A stretch of 64,000 nt of DNA from Pseudodesulfovibrio profundus (GCF_900217235.1 NZ_LT907975.1:2269001-2333000); one strand, 5' to 3'; positions 1-8,518 are shown, counted from the first letter of the stretch. Numbers and translations are program-made. The notes: generated by a model not told the origin, from the letters alone.

Positions 1-223
1 CGTTGAACTCGAAGGGAACAAGCAGGGATTCCTTTTGGTCGGACAGGGCATTGGTCACGAATCGGAATCCGGTCCGACGTGTGACGCCACCGTGAGGATG
101 GACCAGAAAATTTTCCAGTCGTCGGCAGCCGTTGTAATATTTGGAGAGATCCACTCTCCCTTCCAGACGGGGACTCATCTCCCCTGCGGTGAAATTGGTC
201 AGAATCGGTGTCGATATACTCAT
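1..223 (-). CDS. Phage virion structural protein, 5' part only
   Basis: The first 74 codons of a minus-strand gene that leaves the window at base 1. The start ATG at 223-221 follows a GAGGAG ribosome site. The N-terminus reads MSISTPILTNFTAGEMSPRL, then motifs like YNGCRRLENF and HPHGGVTRRTGFRFV. This matches, from memory, the N-terminus of podovirus/prophage virion-associated (tail or head-completion) proteins, which typically open with SGE(I/M)SPRLxGRVDL and a GGxTRRPG motif. It suggests a prophage or remnant extending left of the window. All genes to the right up to 2989 look chromosomal, so the prophage edge probably lies between 224 and 428. The exact virion role cannot be set from a fragment. 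Confidence 0.7.
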   Translation of the reverse strand, partial: MSISTPILTNFTAGEMSPRLEGRVDLSKYYNGCRRLENFLVHPHGGVTRRTGFRFVTNALSDQKESLLVPFEFN

Positions 224-274
224 GTCGCTCCTCCTCAGGATTTGCGACAGAGCGTATCCCCGGTTTTTTCACCA

Positions 275-338
275 GGATGAAAACGGGTGAAAAAGGGGTG
301 AGACAGGGCGTGAAAAGGGCGTGAATAGGTGTTGACAG
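275..338. repeat. Phased GTGA repeats upstream of the phage gene
   Basis: Six TGA/GTGA-centred units lie at 278, 288, 299, 311, 322 and 333, spaced 10, 11, 12, 11 and 11 bp. The best-conserved units read GGCGTGAAAAG and GGCGTGAATAG. One turn of DNA per unit places all units on the same helix face, as in iteron or multi-operator arrays. They sit 50-115 bp upstream of the phage gene start. Function is inferred; no binding protein is identified. Confidence 0.45.
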
Positions 339-369
339 CCTTTTGGTGTCAGGCGGTGTCCCAACGGGA

Positions 370-405
370 AACGCCCGCCCTCCGATAGATCGGAAAGCGG
401 GCGTT
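370..405 (-). terminator. Hairpin downstream of the 428-715 gene
   Basis: Nine-base perfect arms, AACGCCCGC (370-378) and GCGGGCGTT (397-405), around an 18-base loop. On the minus strand it lies just past the stop of the small Cys-rich gene. The T-run is weak, so terminator activity is likely but not certain. Confidence 0.5.
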
Positions 406-427
406 CACGTATGATAAAACGTCGGGT

Positions 428-715
428 TTAGTTGGCTGTTGCAGGCATTGGCTTGGCTCCGTCCTTTTCACGATTGAGCCTGATGACCTGTGTCGTGAAT
501 GCGGTCTCACCGGGTCGGCAGGATGGGCACCCCTCCGACATGATGACACACCGCTCATCAAGGGAGGCAGGATCTATTTCCGCCATCTTGAGGAGTTTTG
601 TGGTCATGCCATCCTTCCAAATGACAGGGAGTCCGCACTGGGAGCATTCCACGTAGAGCATTTCAGGGTCGAATGTTCTTGTCATGAAACCAGTGTAAGC
701 ATCGCAGAGCTTCAT
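428..715 (-). CDS. Small Cys-rich protein, possible zinc ribbon
   Basis: A 95-residue product with two CxxC knuckles: CSQCG near residue 24 and CPSCR near residue 63. These could bind one zinc ion as in a zinc ribbon. There is no signal peptide or membrane segment. An in-frame ATG at 685 (MTRTFDPEML) would remove ten poorly conserved-looking residues; neither start has a clear ribosome site. It follows the sugar kinase by 30 bp on the same strand and may be in its transcript. I do not recognise the family, and no function is claimed. Confidence 0.6.
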   Translation of the reverse strand: MKLCDAYTGFMTRTFDPEMLYVECSQCGLPVIWKDGMTTKLLKMAEIDPASLDERCVIMSEGCPSCRPGETAFTTQVIRLNREKDGAKPMPATAN

Positions 716-745
716 GACAAGGGTGCAGGCGTTATTATCGTGTAT

Positions 746-1636
746 CTATTCGCTTTTTCTGTCGATATGCATGTCTGCACGCATCTCGGGCATACCTCCG
801 GCATGACGGCAGACATGGGCAGCGACCGTGGCAGCGTATCGGTTGATGGCGTCCAGTTCCAGCCCCTTGTGCCAGCCGAGGGCCAGTGCGGCAGTGAATG
901 AGTCCCCGGCACCGACGGTGTCGACCACAGTGGTAGCGACTCCCGGCAGATCGGATGATGCATTTTCTGTCAGCAGCAGGCTACCGTTCTCACCTCTGGT
1001 CAGCACTGCCAGTTCCAGATCAAATTGGCTCAAAAGAGAGCGCAGGGCGGTTTTTTCATCATCAGGCAATGAAAGCAGACTCGCCACTACGGCAAGCTCT
1101 TCATCATTGATTTTGAGAACATCGGCCATCTGGAGGGAGGAGAGAATGCGTTCCTTGTCGTAAAAAGATTGCCTGAGATTGATGTCGTAAATTTTCAGAG
1201 CGTTTGGAGCATGCCGTAAATATGCTGCAATGGTGTTGCGGGAACGGCTTGAACGCTGGGCCAGTGTGCCGAAGCAGATGATATCGGCTTTGGCCGCCAT
1301 ATTCATGCCATGATCGGTTGGTTCGAGAAAGTCCCAGGCAACATCGTCGGGAAAAGTATAGGTGGCAACACCCTGTTCGTCGATATCGGCGTTGACCGTG
1401 CCGGTGGGATGTTCGATATCGACATCGATCAAGGAAGTGGCAATACCTTTTGCCTGCAAAATATCCAACGCTTCCCGTCCGAGATCGTCTTTACCGATGC
1501 GGGACACCGGAATGCCGGTGCCACCCAGGGCGTTGACGTGGTAAGCGAAGTTAGCCGGAGCACCACCGAGCTTTCGGCCGCCGGGAAGCACGTCCCAGAG
1601 TATCTCTCCCAGTCCGAGGGCGATGGGTGTTTTCAT
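746..1636 (-). CDS. PfkB-family carbohydrate kinase (fructokinase-like)
   Basis: A 296-residue ribokinase/PfkB-fold kinase predicted to phosphorylate a sugar, most likely fructose, with ATP in the cytoplasm. The N-terminus has the substrate motif GEILWDVLPGGRKLGGAPANFA typical of fructokinases (shown here only in part of its span, residues 10-31). The C-terminal PfkB signature is DTVGAGDSFTAALALG near residue 238, where GAGDS supplies the anion hole and the catalytic Asp. Length is normal for the family. It starts 3 bp after the TPR gene stop, so the two are probably translationally coupled. Substrate assignment is by motif similarity only; a related hexose or nucleoside cannot be excluded. 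Confidence 0.85.
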   Translation of the reverse strand: MKTPIALGLGEILWDVLPGGRKLGGAPANFAYHVNALGGTGIPVSRIGKDDLGREALDILQAKGIATSLIDVDIEHPTGTVNADIDEQGVATYTFPDDVAWDFLEPTDHGMNMAAKADIICFGTLAQRSSRSRNTIAAYLRHAPNALKIYDINLRQSFYDKERILSSLQMADVLKINDEELAVVASLLSLPDDEKTALRSLLSQFDLELAVLTRGENGSLLLTENASSDLPGVATTVVDTVGAGDSFTAALALGWHKGLELDAINRYAATVAAHVCRHAGGMPEMRADMHIDRKSE

Positions 1637-1639
1637 GGC

Positions 1640-2989
1640 TTATCCGTTCCGCTCCACCATGGCACGCAACCGTTCTTCGGTCAGGCGGCGCAGATTGTCT
1701 GAGGCAGGGAGCGCTCCCACGGTTCCGAGCAGCACCATGTAGTTGTCCAGAGCCGACTCCATGAGCGGGTGGCTTGGGCCGAGCAGGGTTTCATATACGG
1801 TCAGTCCCTTCTCATAGAGGGCAGCCGCTTCGTCGGTTTTTTCGGTGCTGGAGAGCAGCAGGGCCAGATTGCAATAGGACTGTGCGGTTTCCGTGTGCTC
1901 TTCCCCGAAAAGCCGTTGCCGGATATCCAGACTCTCACGGAAGGCGACTTCCGCAGCATCCAAGTTTCCACCTCGTTCTTGCAGAAGGGCCACGGTGTTG
2001 ATATTGTCGGCTACATCGGGGTGCGCATCACCATGCACGGAGCGGTTGATCTCCAGGGCGCGTTCGGCCAGTCGTAGCGCTTCATCCACGCGCTCGGTGG
2101 CTTCATACAGCAGAGCCATGTTGGAGAGACAGGAAGCGATGGTCGGATGGCCTTCACCGTGGGCCTGCGTCAATACCCGGAGGCACTCCTTGAATGTTGC
2201 TTCGGCTTCATCATATTTTCCGAGGTGTTGCCGGATGACAGCCAGACTGTTCAAAATGGGAGCGGTCACCGGGTTGTCTTCTGTGAAGATTTCGTGTTGC
2301 AGGTCGAGGCAGCCCTTGAAAGCGGCTTCGGCGCGCTCCATCTGGTTCCCGGCCCATAAGACCGTTCCGAGTCCTTCAAGGTCGGCACAGATGTCCGGGT
2401 GCTGTCTGCCTTTGAGTGCCACATCGACGGACAGGGCTTTGTCGAGCAGTTCAGCCGCCTTGCCGTATTGTTGCTGGTGGTAGAGCGAAAATCCGGCCTG
2501 ATGCAGCACGCGGTTGGCAGCCGCCGTATTCACATCCAGTTGATCCACCAGATCACGGCATGCCTGGATGTGGGGCATGAGCCATTCCACGGTCGACCAG
2601 TTCTGCGGCTCGGCATCGGGAAGAATGAGATTCAGGGCATAAATGGCGCGACTGGCCCACTCAACGGCATCTTCAGGTGAAAGGGATTGTCGTATGGCGT
2701 TACGGACATCGTCGTGGAGCTGATAGAGCTGCTCGTCCACATCCGTCTTGATAAGACCTCGATTCACCAGAGGATCGATGGTCGCTGTGGCAGCAAAAAA
2801 TGCAGCCGCAGGATTGATGAGCGACGGGTTGTGCGGGGTGCCCTCGATGGACAGGGCAAAGTCGTAGGGCAACGGCGTTTCTGCCAGCATGGCCGCCATA
2901 TACAGCGCTTCGGCTCCTCCGGGAGCCTCGTTTTCCACCTCTTTGACGGTGGTCAGTATTTCCTCGTCGGTACGGGGGGATGGTGTCAC
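1640..2989 (-). CDS. Tetratricopeptide (TPR) repeat protein, kinesin-light-chain type
   Basis: About 449 residues. From near residue 150 there is a run of about six 42-residue TPR units of the kinesin-light-chain kind (AEAAFKGCLDLQ, DEAEATFKECLRVL, DEALRLAERALEIN, DAAEVAFRESLDI and others), giving a protein-binding superhelix. The N-terminal third lacks clear repeats. No signal peptide or enzyme domain is visible, so it is probably a cytoplasmic adaptor. I chose the GTG at 2989 because AAAGGAG lies 8 bases upstream; the upstream in-frame GTG at 2998 sits on that ribosome site. It heads a minus-strand group with the PfkB kinase, but its partner is unknown. Confidence 0.75.
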   Translation of the reverse strand: MTPSPRTDEEILTTVKEVENEAPGGAEALYMAAMLAETPLPYDFALSIEGTPHNPSLINPAAAFFAATATIDPLVNRGLIKTDVDEQLYQLHDDVRNAIRQSLSPEDAVEWASRAIYALNLILPDAEPQNWSTVEWLMPHIQACRDLVDQLDVNTAAANRVLHQAGFSLYHQQQYGKAAELLDKALSVDVALKGRQHPDICADLEGLGTVLWAGNQMERAEAAFKGCLDLQHEIFTEDNPVTAPILNSLAVIRQHLGKYDEAEATFKECLRVLTQAHGEGHPTIASCLSNMALLYEATERVDEALRLAERALEINRSVHGDAHPDVADNINTVALLQERGGNLDAAEVAFRESLDIRQRLFGEEHTETAQSYCNLALLLSSTEKTDEAAALYEKGLTVYETLLGPSHPLMESALDNYMVLLGTVGALPASDNLRRLTEERLRAMVERNG

Positions 2990-3242
2990 AGTTGCCACTC
3001 CTTTCTTCGCTCAATGGGATTACACGAAACCTCTATCCGGTTTGTCGGTCGAAGACAAGAAACCGTGTATTTCAGTCTCATACTATGAAGATACCGAGAA
3101 GCGGCTGCATGACTGCCGGCTGAATATCGATAAGCGTCAATCGTGAAATGACAAGCCGGGTGGAGGTCTTGCCGGATGGCGATGGGTGATGTTCCGAAAG
3201 AGCCTCGGAAAAGGGGCCAACTCGAGGGAGTAGGATCAAATA

Positions 3243-3272
3243 AAAGCGGCTCGACCTGATGGCCGAGCCGCT
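3243..3272 (-). terminator. flgE terminator
   Basis: Arms AGCGGCTCG (3245-3253) and CGAGCCGCT (3264-3272), followed on the minus strand by TTTTATTT. It lies 21 bp past the flgE stop and is a good intrinsic terminator. The rest of the 2990-3292 interval shows no gene. Confidence 0.8.
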
Positions 3273-3292
3273 GAATCCGTAAAGGAGTATGT

Positions 3293-4906
3293 TTATCGCT
3301 TGATGGTGATGGTCGTGTTGAGGATGGAGTCGGATGTCGTGATGACCTTGGTGTTTGCCTGATAGCCTCGCTGGGTGACGATCATCTTGGCAAACTCTTC
3401 GGCCATATCCACGTTACTCATCTCAAGGGTGGAACCCTGGATGGTGCCGCGTCCGCCTTCTTCGGCCACGCCTTCGATGGGATTACCGGACGCTTCGGTG
3501 GAGACAAAGTTGTTCCCGCCGTCACGACGCAGTCCCCACTCGCTGTTGAAGCGGTACATGGCGATCTGGTAGAAGTCCTCGGTCTGTCCATTGGAAAAAT
3601 GTCCCCGCAAAAATCCTTCCCGGCTGATGCTGGTGTTTTGCAGATATCCCCAGGCGAATCCGTCCTGATTCTGGAACAGGGTTGCCGATCCATCGTCAAA
3701 ACTTGTGGTCGAGCTGATGTCCCGGTTCATACTGGCCAGTGATATGAGGCTGTTGGTGTCGGTTCCGATGCCCGCAATACTGGAGGCTCCCGATTGCCAA
3801 CTGGACGTGTCGGAGTTCAGGCCCACGTCAAAACTCAGGGTCTGTGTTCCACCTGTGGCTGAGCCATCTTCTCCCAGAGTGACGGTGAATTGGGGGATAC
3901 CTTCTTCATTGAAGGAAGCAGGTCCCCAGTTGCTGAGATTCTTTCCGTCAGTCCCATTGAGGGAGTAGGCGGACTGGTTGACAACCTCACCTTCGCCATT
4001 GAATGTCAGTACCCCGACTCCGGCCAATCCTGCGCCGGAAGTGCCGTAGGCCCCGGAACCATCAGAGGATCCAGGAACAGCAATCAGGTATTCCCAGTAC
4101 GTATATCCTGGGTTGGCGTTGGAAATGGAGCTGCTGGAAACCGGGTCAAAATACACGGTCAGATCATGCTGGTTTCCGTCTTCATCATAAATATTGAGAC
4201 TGGACGAGTATGCAGGAAGATTTGATCCAAAAGGAGTGGAGGCTGTTGGGTCGCTGCCATCGTATGCATCCAGCATGGCGAAAAACGGATTATCGGCATT
4301 GGTGTAAAGATCGCCAGCCAGAGCATCTAGGTTGGTTATCATGTCGATGCTGGTTGATGCACGAGGCTCAGATCGGACCAGTCGTGTGGTTTGACCGTTT
4401 GCCATTACGTCCTGATAGGGAAGTTGAACATCCGTGGCAGAACTGGAGACAGTACCTGTTTCCCTGTCAATGGCGTATCCCTGCAACCGATAGCCGCTCG
4501 GGTCCACAAGGTATGCTTCATTGTTGAAGCGGAAATTTCCTGCCCTGGTGTAGTGGGTTGCGCCGGTACCGGTTACGGTGTCACCGACCTTGCGCACTCC
4601 GAAGAAGCCGTTGCCGGTGATAGCCATATCCGTTGACGTGTTGGAGCTTTCCAGCCCGCCTTCTCTGAAAATGCTGCGAATGTCGCCAACAGCCACGCCC
4701 TTGCCTATCTGGCTCGCGCTGTATGCGCCGGATTCGTATCCTGCGCTGCCGGTGGCCATTTGCTGGCTGAGCAGATCGGTGAACTGGGCGTCTGCCCGCT
4801 TGTATCCGACAGTGCTGACATTGGCGAGATTATTGCCAATGACCTGCATTCTGTCACCGTGAGCCACGACGCCTGTCGCGCCCACATACATTGTTGAAAA
4901 ACTCAT
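3293..4906 (-). CDS. flgE: Flagellar hook protein FlgE
   Basis: A 537-residue hook subunit, exported by the flagellar type III apparatus and polymerised into the joint between rod and filament. The N-terminal flagellar rod/hook signature is clear (TGVVAHGDRMQVIGNNLANV, then STVGYKR). The conserved FlgE/F/G middle follows (MAITGNGFFGVR near residue 100), and the C-terminus ends in the coiled-coil motif AEEFAKMIVTQRGYQAN. The central Ser/Thr/Gly/Asn-rich part is longer than in the roughly 400-residue enteric FlgE, as is common in deltaproteobacteria. The start has GGAGGAAGT upstream. The gene is alone between a sigma54-type promoter and its own terminator. Confidence 0.95.
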   Translation of the reverse strand: MSFSTMYVGATGVVAHGDRMQVIGNNLANVSTVGYKRADAQFTDLLSQQMATGSAGYESGAYSASQIGKGVAVGDIRSIFREGGLESSNTSTDMAITGNGFFGVRKVGDTVTGTGATHYTRAGNFRFNNEAYLVDPSGYRLQGYAIDRETGTVSSSATDVQLPYQDVMANGQTTRLVRSEPRASTSIDMITNLDALAGDLYTNADNPFFAMLDAYDGSDPTASTPFGSNLPAYSSSLNIYDEDGNQHDLTVYFDPVSSSSISNANPGYTYWEYLIAVPGSSDGSGAYGTSGAGLAGVGVLTFNGEGEVVNQSAYSLNGTDGKNLSNWGPASFNEEGIPQFTVTLGEDGSATGGTQTLSFDVGLNSDTSSWQSGASSIAGIGTDTNSLISLASMNRDISSTTSFDDGSATLFQNQDGFAWGYLQNTSISREGFLRGHFSNGQTEDFYQIAMYRFNSEWGLRRDGGNNFVSTEASGNPIEGVAEEGGRGTIQGSTLEMSNVDMAEEFAKMIVTQRGYQANTKVITTSDSILNTTITIKR

Positions 4907-5001
4907 ACTTCCTCCAATCCGGTCCCATCCGGATGCGGTGTGGGAATCATCGGGAGACCAATCCCGGCAATAAATTCCCTATTCCTTCTCGGTGTGGATA
5001 A

Positions 5002-5017
5002 AGCAAGCGGTGTGCCA
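5002..5017 (-). promoter_or_regulatory. Sigma54 (-24/-12) promoter of flgE
   Basis: On the minus strand the sequence is TGGCAC-N5-TTGCT, an essentially perfect match to the RpoN consensus TGGCAC-N5-TTGC. The predicted start of transcription is near 4990, leaving a leader of about 85 bases before the flgE ATG. Hook genes are classic RpoN targets in many polarly flagellated bacteria, which supports the call. Confidence 0.8.
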
Positions 5018-5058
5018 CTGAGAAAACGTAATCATACCGGAGGTAAACATTCAGAAAG

Positions 5059-5079
5059 GATAGGCACAACCTGCCTATC
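5059..5079. promoter_or_regulatory. Palindrome, candidate enhancer site for the flgE promoter
   Basis: Perfect 8-base arms GATAGGCA and TGCCTATC separated by CAACC. Its centre is about 80 bp upstream of the predicted flgE transcription start, where sigma54 activators usually bind. It could equally be an operator for the divergent lipoprotein gene. Only the symmetry and position are seen directly. Confidence 0.45.
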
Positions 5080-5167
5080 AATTCACTTGCGTTGTGTGGA
5101 GTCGGTGCGTACTGTGTCCAATCCATAGGAAAGTGACGCTAACAAGAAAAACATGGAGAAAAGACAT

Positions 5168-5701
5168 ATGAAACGGATTATTACCCTGCTTGGTACTACC
5201 CTGTTAGGCCTCATGCTGCTCACCGGCTGTAATCAGCAACAGGAACCGGGCGTCACCATCGGCGTCGTCGATGAAGCTGCCGCATTCCAGAATAACAAAG
5301 TGGCCAGCCAGGCCATGGAATATCTGAAGCAGCTTGGCGAGCCCATGCAGGCCAAGGCCGAAGCCGCTTACAACGCCATGCAGGAAGATCAGACCGAAGA
5401 GAACGTTGCCGCCTACAAGAAGGCCATGGGCGAGTTGCAGCAGTCCATGCAGGGCGAGCAGCAGCGCGTTGTGGCACTCGTGGATGCCAAGTTCCGTGAA
5501 GCGCTTGAGACCTACCGCAAGGACAACGGCCTGACCGTCATCCTCAGCAAGGGTTCTGTGCTTTCTTCTGGAGAGACTGTTGATATCACCGCTGATATCG
5601 TTGCTGCCATGGATGCCATGACCGTGGATTTCGAGCTGCCCAAGCAGCCTGAAGCCGCCCCTGAAGCTGCACCGGAAACGGAAGGCGAACAGGCTCAGTA
5701 G
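5168..5701 (+). CDS. OmpH/Skp-like periplasmic lipoprotein
   Basis: About 177 residues. The lipoprotein signal MKRIITLLGTTLLGLMLLTG is followed by the lipobox cysteine (LLTGC), so it is probably membrane-anchored in the periplasm. The body (IGVVDEAAAFQNNKVASQAM, then a long charged helix of about 80 residues, then LTVILSKGSVL) resembles the OmpH/Skp holdase fold: a short beta core with a helical tentacle. The tail is rich in Pro, Ala and Glu. The ATG at 5168 is preferred over 5153 because GGAGAA lies 7 bases before it and the signal peptide begins there. A periplasmic chaperone role is inferred from fold similarity only. Confidence 0.7.
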   Translation: MKRIITLLGTTLLGLMLLTGCNQQQEPGVTIGVVDEAAAFQNNKVASQAMEYLKQLGEPMQAKAEAAYNAMQEDQTEENVAAYKKAMGELQQSMQGEQQRVVALVDAKFREALETYRKDNGLTVILSKGSVLSSGETVDITADIVAAMDAMTVDFELPKQPEAAPEAAPETEGEQAQ

Positions 5702-5721
5702 TCTGACTCATCTCAGAAAGT

Positions 5722-5756
5722 AAAAGGGTTGCCCGAATCTCGGGCAACCCTTTTTT
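5722..5756. terminator. Bidirectional terminator
   Basis: Arms AAAAGGGTTGCCCGA and TCGGGCAACCCTTTTTT with a 3-base loop. A-run before and T-run after serve both the lipoprotein gene (plus) and the Hpt gene (minus). Confidence 0.9.
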
Positions 5757-5785
5757 GTTGATATATACTGTGCTTCAGGCTGACT

Positions 5786-6130
5786 CTAGTCCTCGACAAA
5801 GGTATGAATTTCCTCGTGGGCTTTGGTGAGGTTTGCATCGAAATCTTCAAACAACTTCTTTGTCTTTTCCAGGTCGTTGTTCTTTGCCGCCTGTTCCATG
5901 TTCAAGGCGAGGTTGACCAGTCTTTCGGCACGGATCACGCCGCACATCCCCTTGAGGGAGTGGGCAAGCCGGGATGCCGCGTCAATGTCACCGGCCTGCA
6001 ACGCCTCGGCAAGAGATTTGTTTCGTTCAGGACTATCCTCAAGAAATGCCGCCAGTAATTCCCGGGCCAGTTCCATGTCATCCGCCAGACTTTGCAGGAA
6101 ACGTTGGGAATCAAATATTTGTTCTTTCAT
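5786..6130 (-). CDS. Hpt (histidine phosphotransfer) domain protein
   Basis: A 114-residue stand-alone Hpt module, an all-helical cytoplasmic relay between a hybrid kinase and a response regulator. The phospho-acceptor motif AHSLKGMCG places the modified histidine at residue 57, with the conserved Lys-Gly two residues on. The rest is the expected amphipathic four-helix pattern. The start is preceded by GGAG 7 bases away. No hybrid kinase is adjacent, so its partners must be elsewhere; several kinases and receivers occur in this window but none is a hybrid. Confidence 0.85.
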   Translation of the reverse strand: MKEQIFDSQRFLQSLADDMELARELLAAFLEDSPERNKSLAEALQAGDIDAASRLAHSLKGMCGVIRAERLVNLALNMEQAAKNNDLEKTKKLFEDFDANLTKAHEEIHTFVED

Positions 6131-6221
6131 AAAAATACTCCATTTCGTGAATCCCTATCATTCCTGTGACCGTAATGAAAGTATAATGACGCGTATTGGT
6201 CCCATCTATATGGTGACTGAT

Positions 6222-7676
6222 CTAGTGCCAGACGTTGCTGCTCATGAACAGGGCGGCGCCGAACAGGGCGATACCGGCTGCACCACAGATGGACAGGATC
6301 GCATACACCCAATTGAAGATCGTCTTGTTGGCATTGGAAAGGCGCAGGGTGGCAGTACGCAGCGCCACGGCCGCCCATGCAAAAAGAGTCGTGGTGATGC
6401 CCATGCCGATTGCCATGGCAAGAATGGCAGCAACTCCGGCCCACAGAACGTTCTGTCCGATGGAAAAGGCCAGGATCACAGCAGCGCCGGGACAGGGGAC
6501 AAGACCGGTCACCATCGAGACTGTCAGTACGCGGCGCATGTTATCCCCCTTGCCGGGCATAATATGTCCTTCGCACGTTGCTTCGGCGAGCATGCCGCCT
6601 TTTGAAAGGTCGTACACAGCCTTGATGGTCAGGAAGATGCCCATCAGGGCCAGCAGCGCATAACTGGCGGGTTGCAGCGCACGGCTTGCTTCCGCAAAAC
6701 CGCCCATGCCGGTGGAAAAGACAAGATAGGCGATGGAAACGGCCACTGCGGCGGAACCCATGTGGACGAAGGTTATGACATTGCCCATGACAGCGCCCGA
6801 GAAGAACGAACCGGGGTTTGCCAGAAAGTAGGAGCAGACCACGGTCTTGCCGTGTCCCGGACCAACCGCGTGAACGATGCCGTACAGAAACGACAGCCCA
6901 AGGAACATCCACAGAGCCTTTCCAAAGGGATCGGTACGGATGTCCATGCCAAACCCATTGAGCTTGAGGGTTAATTCTTTCTGGATGTTACGCACCATGG
7001 TCATGAGTTGCTCGATCGGACCGGGGGATTCCACCTCCATAAGTTCCTCTTCGGGAAAGTCGGTCGGGGCACCGCCTTCTCCGGCAATGGAGAGGTGGAT
7101 CGCTTCAGGGACGATGAACTGCCAGTATGTCTGGTCCTTGGCTGGACGAATGACGTGGCTGACTTGAACCATGCCATCGATTTCAAAGGCGATGTCATCC
7201 TTCATAAGCAGGATGTCGGAGTAGTATTCCTTGTCGAACACAGCCACGCGCAGGTTGGATATCTCGTCAATCGGGAGGTTGAGCGGGACGGTGAAATTGT
7301 ACACGAGGCGACCTTCTTCCAGGGAAGCAGTGAACCCACGGGTTTCCTTGACGGGAATCCGTTTGCCGTTGTTCTCGATGAAAGTGAAGTATCCGTAGTT
7401 GCCCAGATAGTTGAATGCCCCGTCGCGGATTTTTTCCTGTCCGATGGTCGTGGGCAGGGTTTCGGCATTCACTCCCAGGTCACTCATGACAGCGTTGCTG
7501 AATATCTCATCGAACAGCCAGCGTTGATGAATGGAGTCAAGACCCTTTTCGCTCAGCTCAAAGGTCAGGGAAGTGTCAACGTAGACATGGGGATGGGCCT
7601 GGACTTGTGTCGGCATCAGTGCCGCGCCAACCGTCAGCAGGATCAACAGTATCATGGCATGGGGTCTGGAGGTCAT
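6222..7676 (-). CDS. DUF1007 domain fused to NicO/RcnA-type nickel-cobalt transporter
   Basis: About 484 residues. A signal-like segment (MILLILLTVGAALM) precedes AHPHVYVDTSLTFEL, the hallmark start of DUF1007 periplasmic proteins. After roughly residue 250 comes a membrane half with about six segments and the motif YGIVHAVGPGHGKT, corresponding to HAxxPGHGKT of RcnA/NicO nickel-cobalt exporters; MGNVITFVHMGSA and GLVPCPGAAVILAFS are also typical. It probably moves Ni or Co across the inner membrane. DUF1007 and this transporter are often neighbours; here they are one chain. The ATG at 7676 is chosen because the longer reading frame (to 7847) would overlap the divergent gene. Substrate and direction are inferred. 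Confidence 0.8.
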   Translation of the reverse strand: MTSRPHAMILLILLTVGAALMPTQVQAHPHVYVDTSLTFELSEKGLDSIHQRWLFDEIFSNAVMSDLGVNAETLPTTIGQEKIRDGAFNYLGNYGYFTFIENNGKRIPVKETRGFTASLEEGRLVYNFTVPLNLPIDEISNLRVAVFDKEYYSDILLMKDDIAFEIDGMVQVSHVIRPAKDQTYWQFIVPEAIHLSIAGEGGAPTDFPEEELMEVESPGPIEQLMTMVRNIQKELTLKLNGFGMDIRTDPFGKALWMFLGLSFLYGIVHAVGPGHGKTVVCSYFLANPGSFFSGAVMGNVITFVHMGSAAVAVSIAYLVFSTGMGGFAEASRALQPASYALLALMGIFLTIKAVYDLSKGGMLAEATCEGHIMPGKGDNMRRVLTVSMVTGLVPCPGAAVILAFSIGQNVLWAGVAAILAMAIGMGITTTLFAWAAVALRTATLRLSNANKTIFNWVYAILSICGAAGIALFGAALFMSSNVWH

Positions 7677-7774
7677 GGGGCCTTGTAGTGCAGGCCCGTG
7701 TGCATGGCAAGTTTGTGCAATGCCGTGAGGCTGGAAAACTTGCCTTTGGCTGTGCTCGGGGATATGTTTATTAG

Positions 7775-8518
7775 ATGATGGGTAAAGCATGTATTCACTG
7801 GTATATTCTATTGCTTGCGGCCTTTTCGGGTGTTGCCCTGTTTCCATCTAATGGAAATTGTGGAGAGGTACTTGAGGGGTATTCCGCTGCACTGGCTCCC
7901 TATGAGATGGCAAGCGATGGTGCCGTGGATGGCTTGGCGCACGAAATGATGCGGGCTGTGTCCAGAGAGGCCGGTTTCAACTATCGTCCAAAAAAACAAT
8001 TGGGAAATGCTATCGCCGGTATTCCTCCTTGTGGGGAAGGGCATATGCTGCTTGCAGTCGAGTCTCTGGAAGTGGCTCCGTGCTGGGAGCGACTGGGCCC
8101 GGTTTTCACGACGGCGCAAGTCGTTGTCGGCTTGAAGAGAACGCCTCTACGCTCAGTACGGGACGTGCGAGGGAAACGGGTGGCGCTTGTTCGAGCCTCT
8201 TCGTTTGAGCCTGCGCCAACACTAAGTAATGTCGTACTGTATCGAACTGAACAGTATGAGGATTCTCTCCGATTACTGGTGTTGGGCAAGGTTGATTATG
8301 TAATAGGATCACAAGTGGGCATCCAGTGGGCCGCCGGGCAAATGGGGGCGGTCAGCAAAGCCCTCGGAACGCCGTTGGAACTTGGTCGTGAAGAAGTAAC
8401 CGTCTATATTTCCATGGATTCTGTTATCGCTGAAAAAAGGGGGTTGCTCCAAAAGTCGCTGATCCGTGCCATGGAAAAGGGTGTTTTTTTGGAAATATTA
8501 CGAAAATATGGTCTATAA
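7775..8518 (+). CDS. Periplasmic solute-binding protein (family 3-like)
   Basis: A 247-residue protein with an N-terminal export signal (HWYILLLAAFSGVALF). The remainder resembles the amino-acid-type SBP_bac_3 fold: LAPYEMASDGAVDGLAHEMM at the first lobe, then RSVRDVRGKRVALVRASS, and LLVLGKVDYVIGSQVG at the hinge return. No ABC permease or ATPase is nearby. It lies 91 bp upstream of a sensor kinase on the same strand, so a ligand-presenting role for that kinase is plausible. The ligand is unknown. The start lacks a strong ribosome site; 7778 is equally possible. Confidence 0.7.
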   Translation: MMGKACIHWYILLLAAFSGVALFPSNGNCGEVLEGYSAALAPYEMASDGAVDGLAHEMMRAVSREAGFNYRPKKQLGNAIAGIPPCGEGHMLLAVESLEVAPCWERLGPVFTTAQVVVGLKRTPLRSVRDVRGKRVALVRASSFEPAPTLSNVVLYRTEQYEDSLRLLVLGKVDYVIGSQVGIQWAAGQMGAVSKALGTPLELGREEVTVYISMDSVIAEKRGLLQKSLIRAMEKGVFLEILRKYGL

